From an uncultured Prevotella sp. (GTDB lineage Bacteria > Bacteroidota > Bacteroidia > Bacteroidales > Bacteroidaceae), in contig CAMQBP010000115.1 of assembly GCA_946999025.1 (NCBI GenBank), positions 1 through 6,416 of the forward strand: 6,416 bases of DNA. Direction: 5' to 3'. Each line of letters starts with the position of its first letter. Position 1 is the first letter of the stretch. A model generated the notes under the pieces. The model saw only the letters and a list, made by a program, of their open reading frames with translations, did no database searches and was not told the origin of the DNA. Shown one piece after another: positions 5,863 through 6,416 of the stretch. Made by a program: the position numbers and the translations under genes.

Positions 5863-6416
5863 TCATTGGATGATTCCATTCAACTGAGGCATAGCCAATC
5901 CCGCAAAGAAAAGTGTGGAAAGAATGGCGTATGCCACCAGATGAACCGAATGAATTACATCTTTTTTGTAGATTAGTTGATACAAAGCCATCGCATTCAT
6001 CGCAGACATGGCGATGGCTGCCACCATAACGAGGGGCGTGTTTAGAAAAGTAAAAGTGGGCTTTGTGCGTAAAAACAACAAGGAAGGAAATACGAGAGTC
6101 AAAAGTATTTGAGTAATACCTATCGACCAACCCACCCAAGACTCTGACTTGAATTGCTCCAAAAGATAAACGCACAGGAAGATAAGGAATGGAAATACGG
6201 GCAACAGATAGATTTGTAGCTTGGAGCTGATGACGGACAAAAGCACGATACTGGATAGAACAATGCACAGAAAATATTGCATCATTTCGTGCAAACGAAT
6301 CTTTTTTATCCAAATCATCACCATGCCTCCGACGGCAAATAATGACCAAGGTAACCATTCGTACCACATAGATACGAGATAATAGTAAAAAGGTTGTTCG
6401 TGATGAAACGAATCAA
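5863..6416 (-). CDS. ArnT/PMT-type lipid-linked sugar transferase, C-terminal part
   Basis: C-terminal 183 residues of a polytopic glycosyltransferase whose N-terminus lies beyond the window; the frame stays open to base 6416. The first visible residues, HHEQPFYYYL followed by WLPW, match the conserved luminal motif of ArnT/PMT-family (GT83) enzymes, and SSKLQIYLLPVFPF is the typical SKxxxYxLPxFP motif of that family. These proteins transfer sugars from polyprenyl-phosphate donors to lipid A, core or protein on the periplasmic side. About six hydrophobic helices are visible up to the TGA at 5865-5863. The protein ends soon after its last helix, so it lacks the C-terminal soluble domain of E. 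coli ArnT. Full family length is about 500-560 residues. Catalytic acidic residues lie in the missing N-terminal part. It heads the group of genes ending at 2649 in this view; the promoter is outside. Confidence 0.85.
   Translation of the reverse strand, partial: DSFHHEQPFYYYLVSMWYEWLPWSLFAVGGMVMIWIKKIRLHEMMQYFLCIVLSSIVLLSVISSKLQIYLLPVFPFLIFLCVYLLEQFKSESWVGWSIGITQILLTLVFPSLLFLRTKPTFTFLNTPLVMVAAIAMSAMNAMALYQLIYKKDVIHSVHLVAYAILSTLFFAGLAMPQLNGIIQ

Noticed and set aside
5786..6367. Minus-strand open frame of 193 codons overlapping the ArnT-like gene
   Set aside because: It is a shifted reading of the ArnT-like gene and the start of the epimerase. The overlapping frame carries the family motifs and continuous membrane helices; this one does not.

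Overview
All convincing genes in this window lie on the minus strand. The content points to a Bacteroidota genome, most likely a Prevotella-like Bacteroidales. The reasons are a secreted GH2 beta-galactosidase of the Bacteroides/Prevotella type, a free-standing tandem LAB_N membrane protein beside a DPM1-like glycosyltransferase, TAnnTTTG-type -7 promoter elements, and mostly absent Shine-Dalgarno sequences. The taxon is inferred from style, not from a marker gene. No RNA genes, IS elements or CRISPR arrays were seen.

In transcription order (high to low coordinates) the window starts inside a polytopic ArnT/PMT-type glycosyltransferase (6416-5863, N-terminus outside). It is followed by a UDP-glucuronate 4-epimerase-like SDR (5850-4822), a soluble GT2 polyprenyl-phosphate glycosyltransferase of the DPM1/ArnC type (4782-4054), a tandem-duplicated LAB_N membrane protein (4057-3422) and a TauE/SafE-family permease (3371-2649). 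Spacings are 12 bp, 39 bp, a 4-bp overlap and 50 bp, so the first four, and possibly all five, look like one transcription unit. Together they resemble a lipid-linked sugar route: UDP-GlcA to UDP-GalA (epimerase), UDP-sugar to undecaprenyl-P-sugar (GT2), membrane translocation (possibly the LAB_N protein), then transfer to an envelope acceptor such as lipid A or core (ArnT-like). The sugar and acceptor are inferred.

A 294-bp intergenic region (2355-2648) separates this unit from the beta-galactosidase. It carries a degenerate 22-bp tandem repeat (2469-2556), a run of three abutting small inverted repeats (2560-2595), a 9-bp inverted repeat built from the tandem-repeat motif, and two candidate promoters reading into the beta-galactosidase.

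The last gene (2354 to 1, C-terminus outside) encodes a signal-peptide-bearing GH2 beta-galactosidase with all catalytic landmarks intact. It appears to be a separate unit. The most unusual parts are the proposed galacturonate-type envelope-modification cassette with a LAB_N tandem in the flippase slot, and the repeat-rich leader of the beta-galactosidase.
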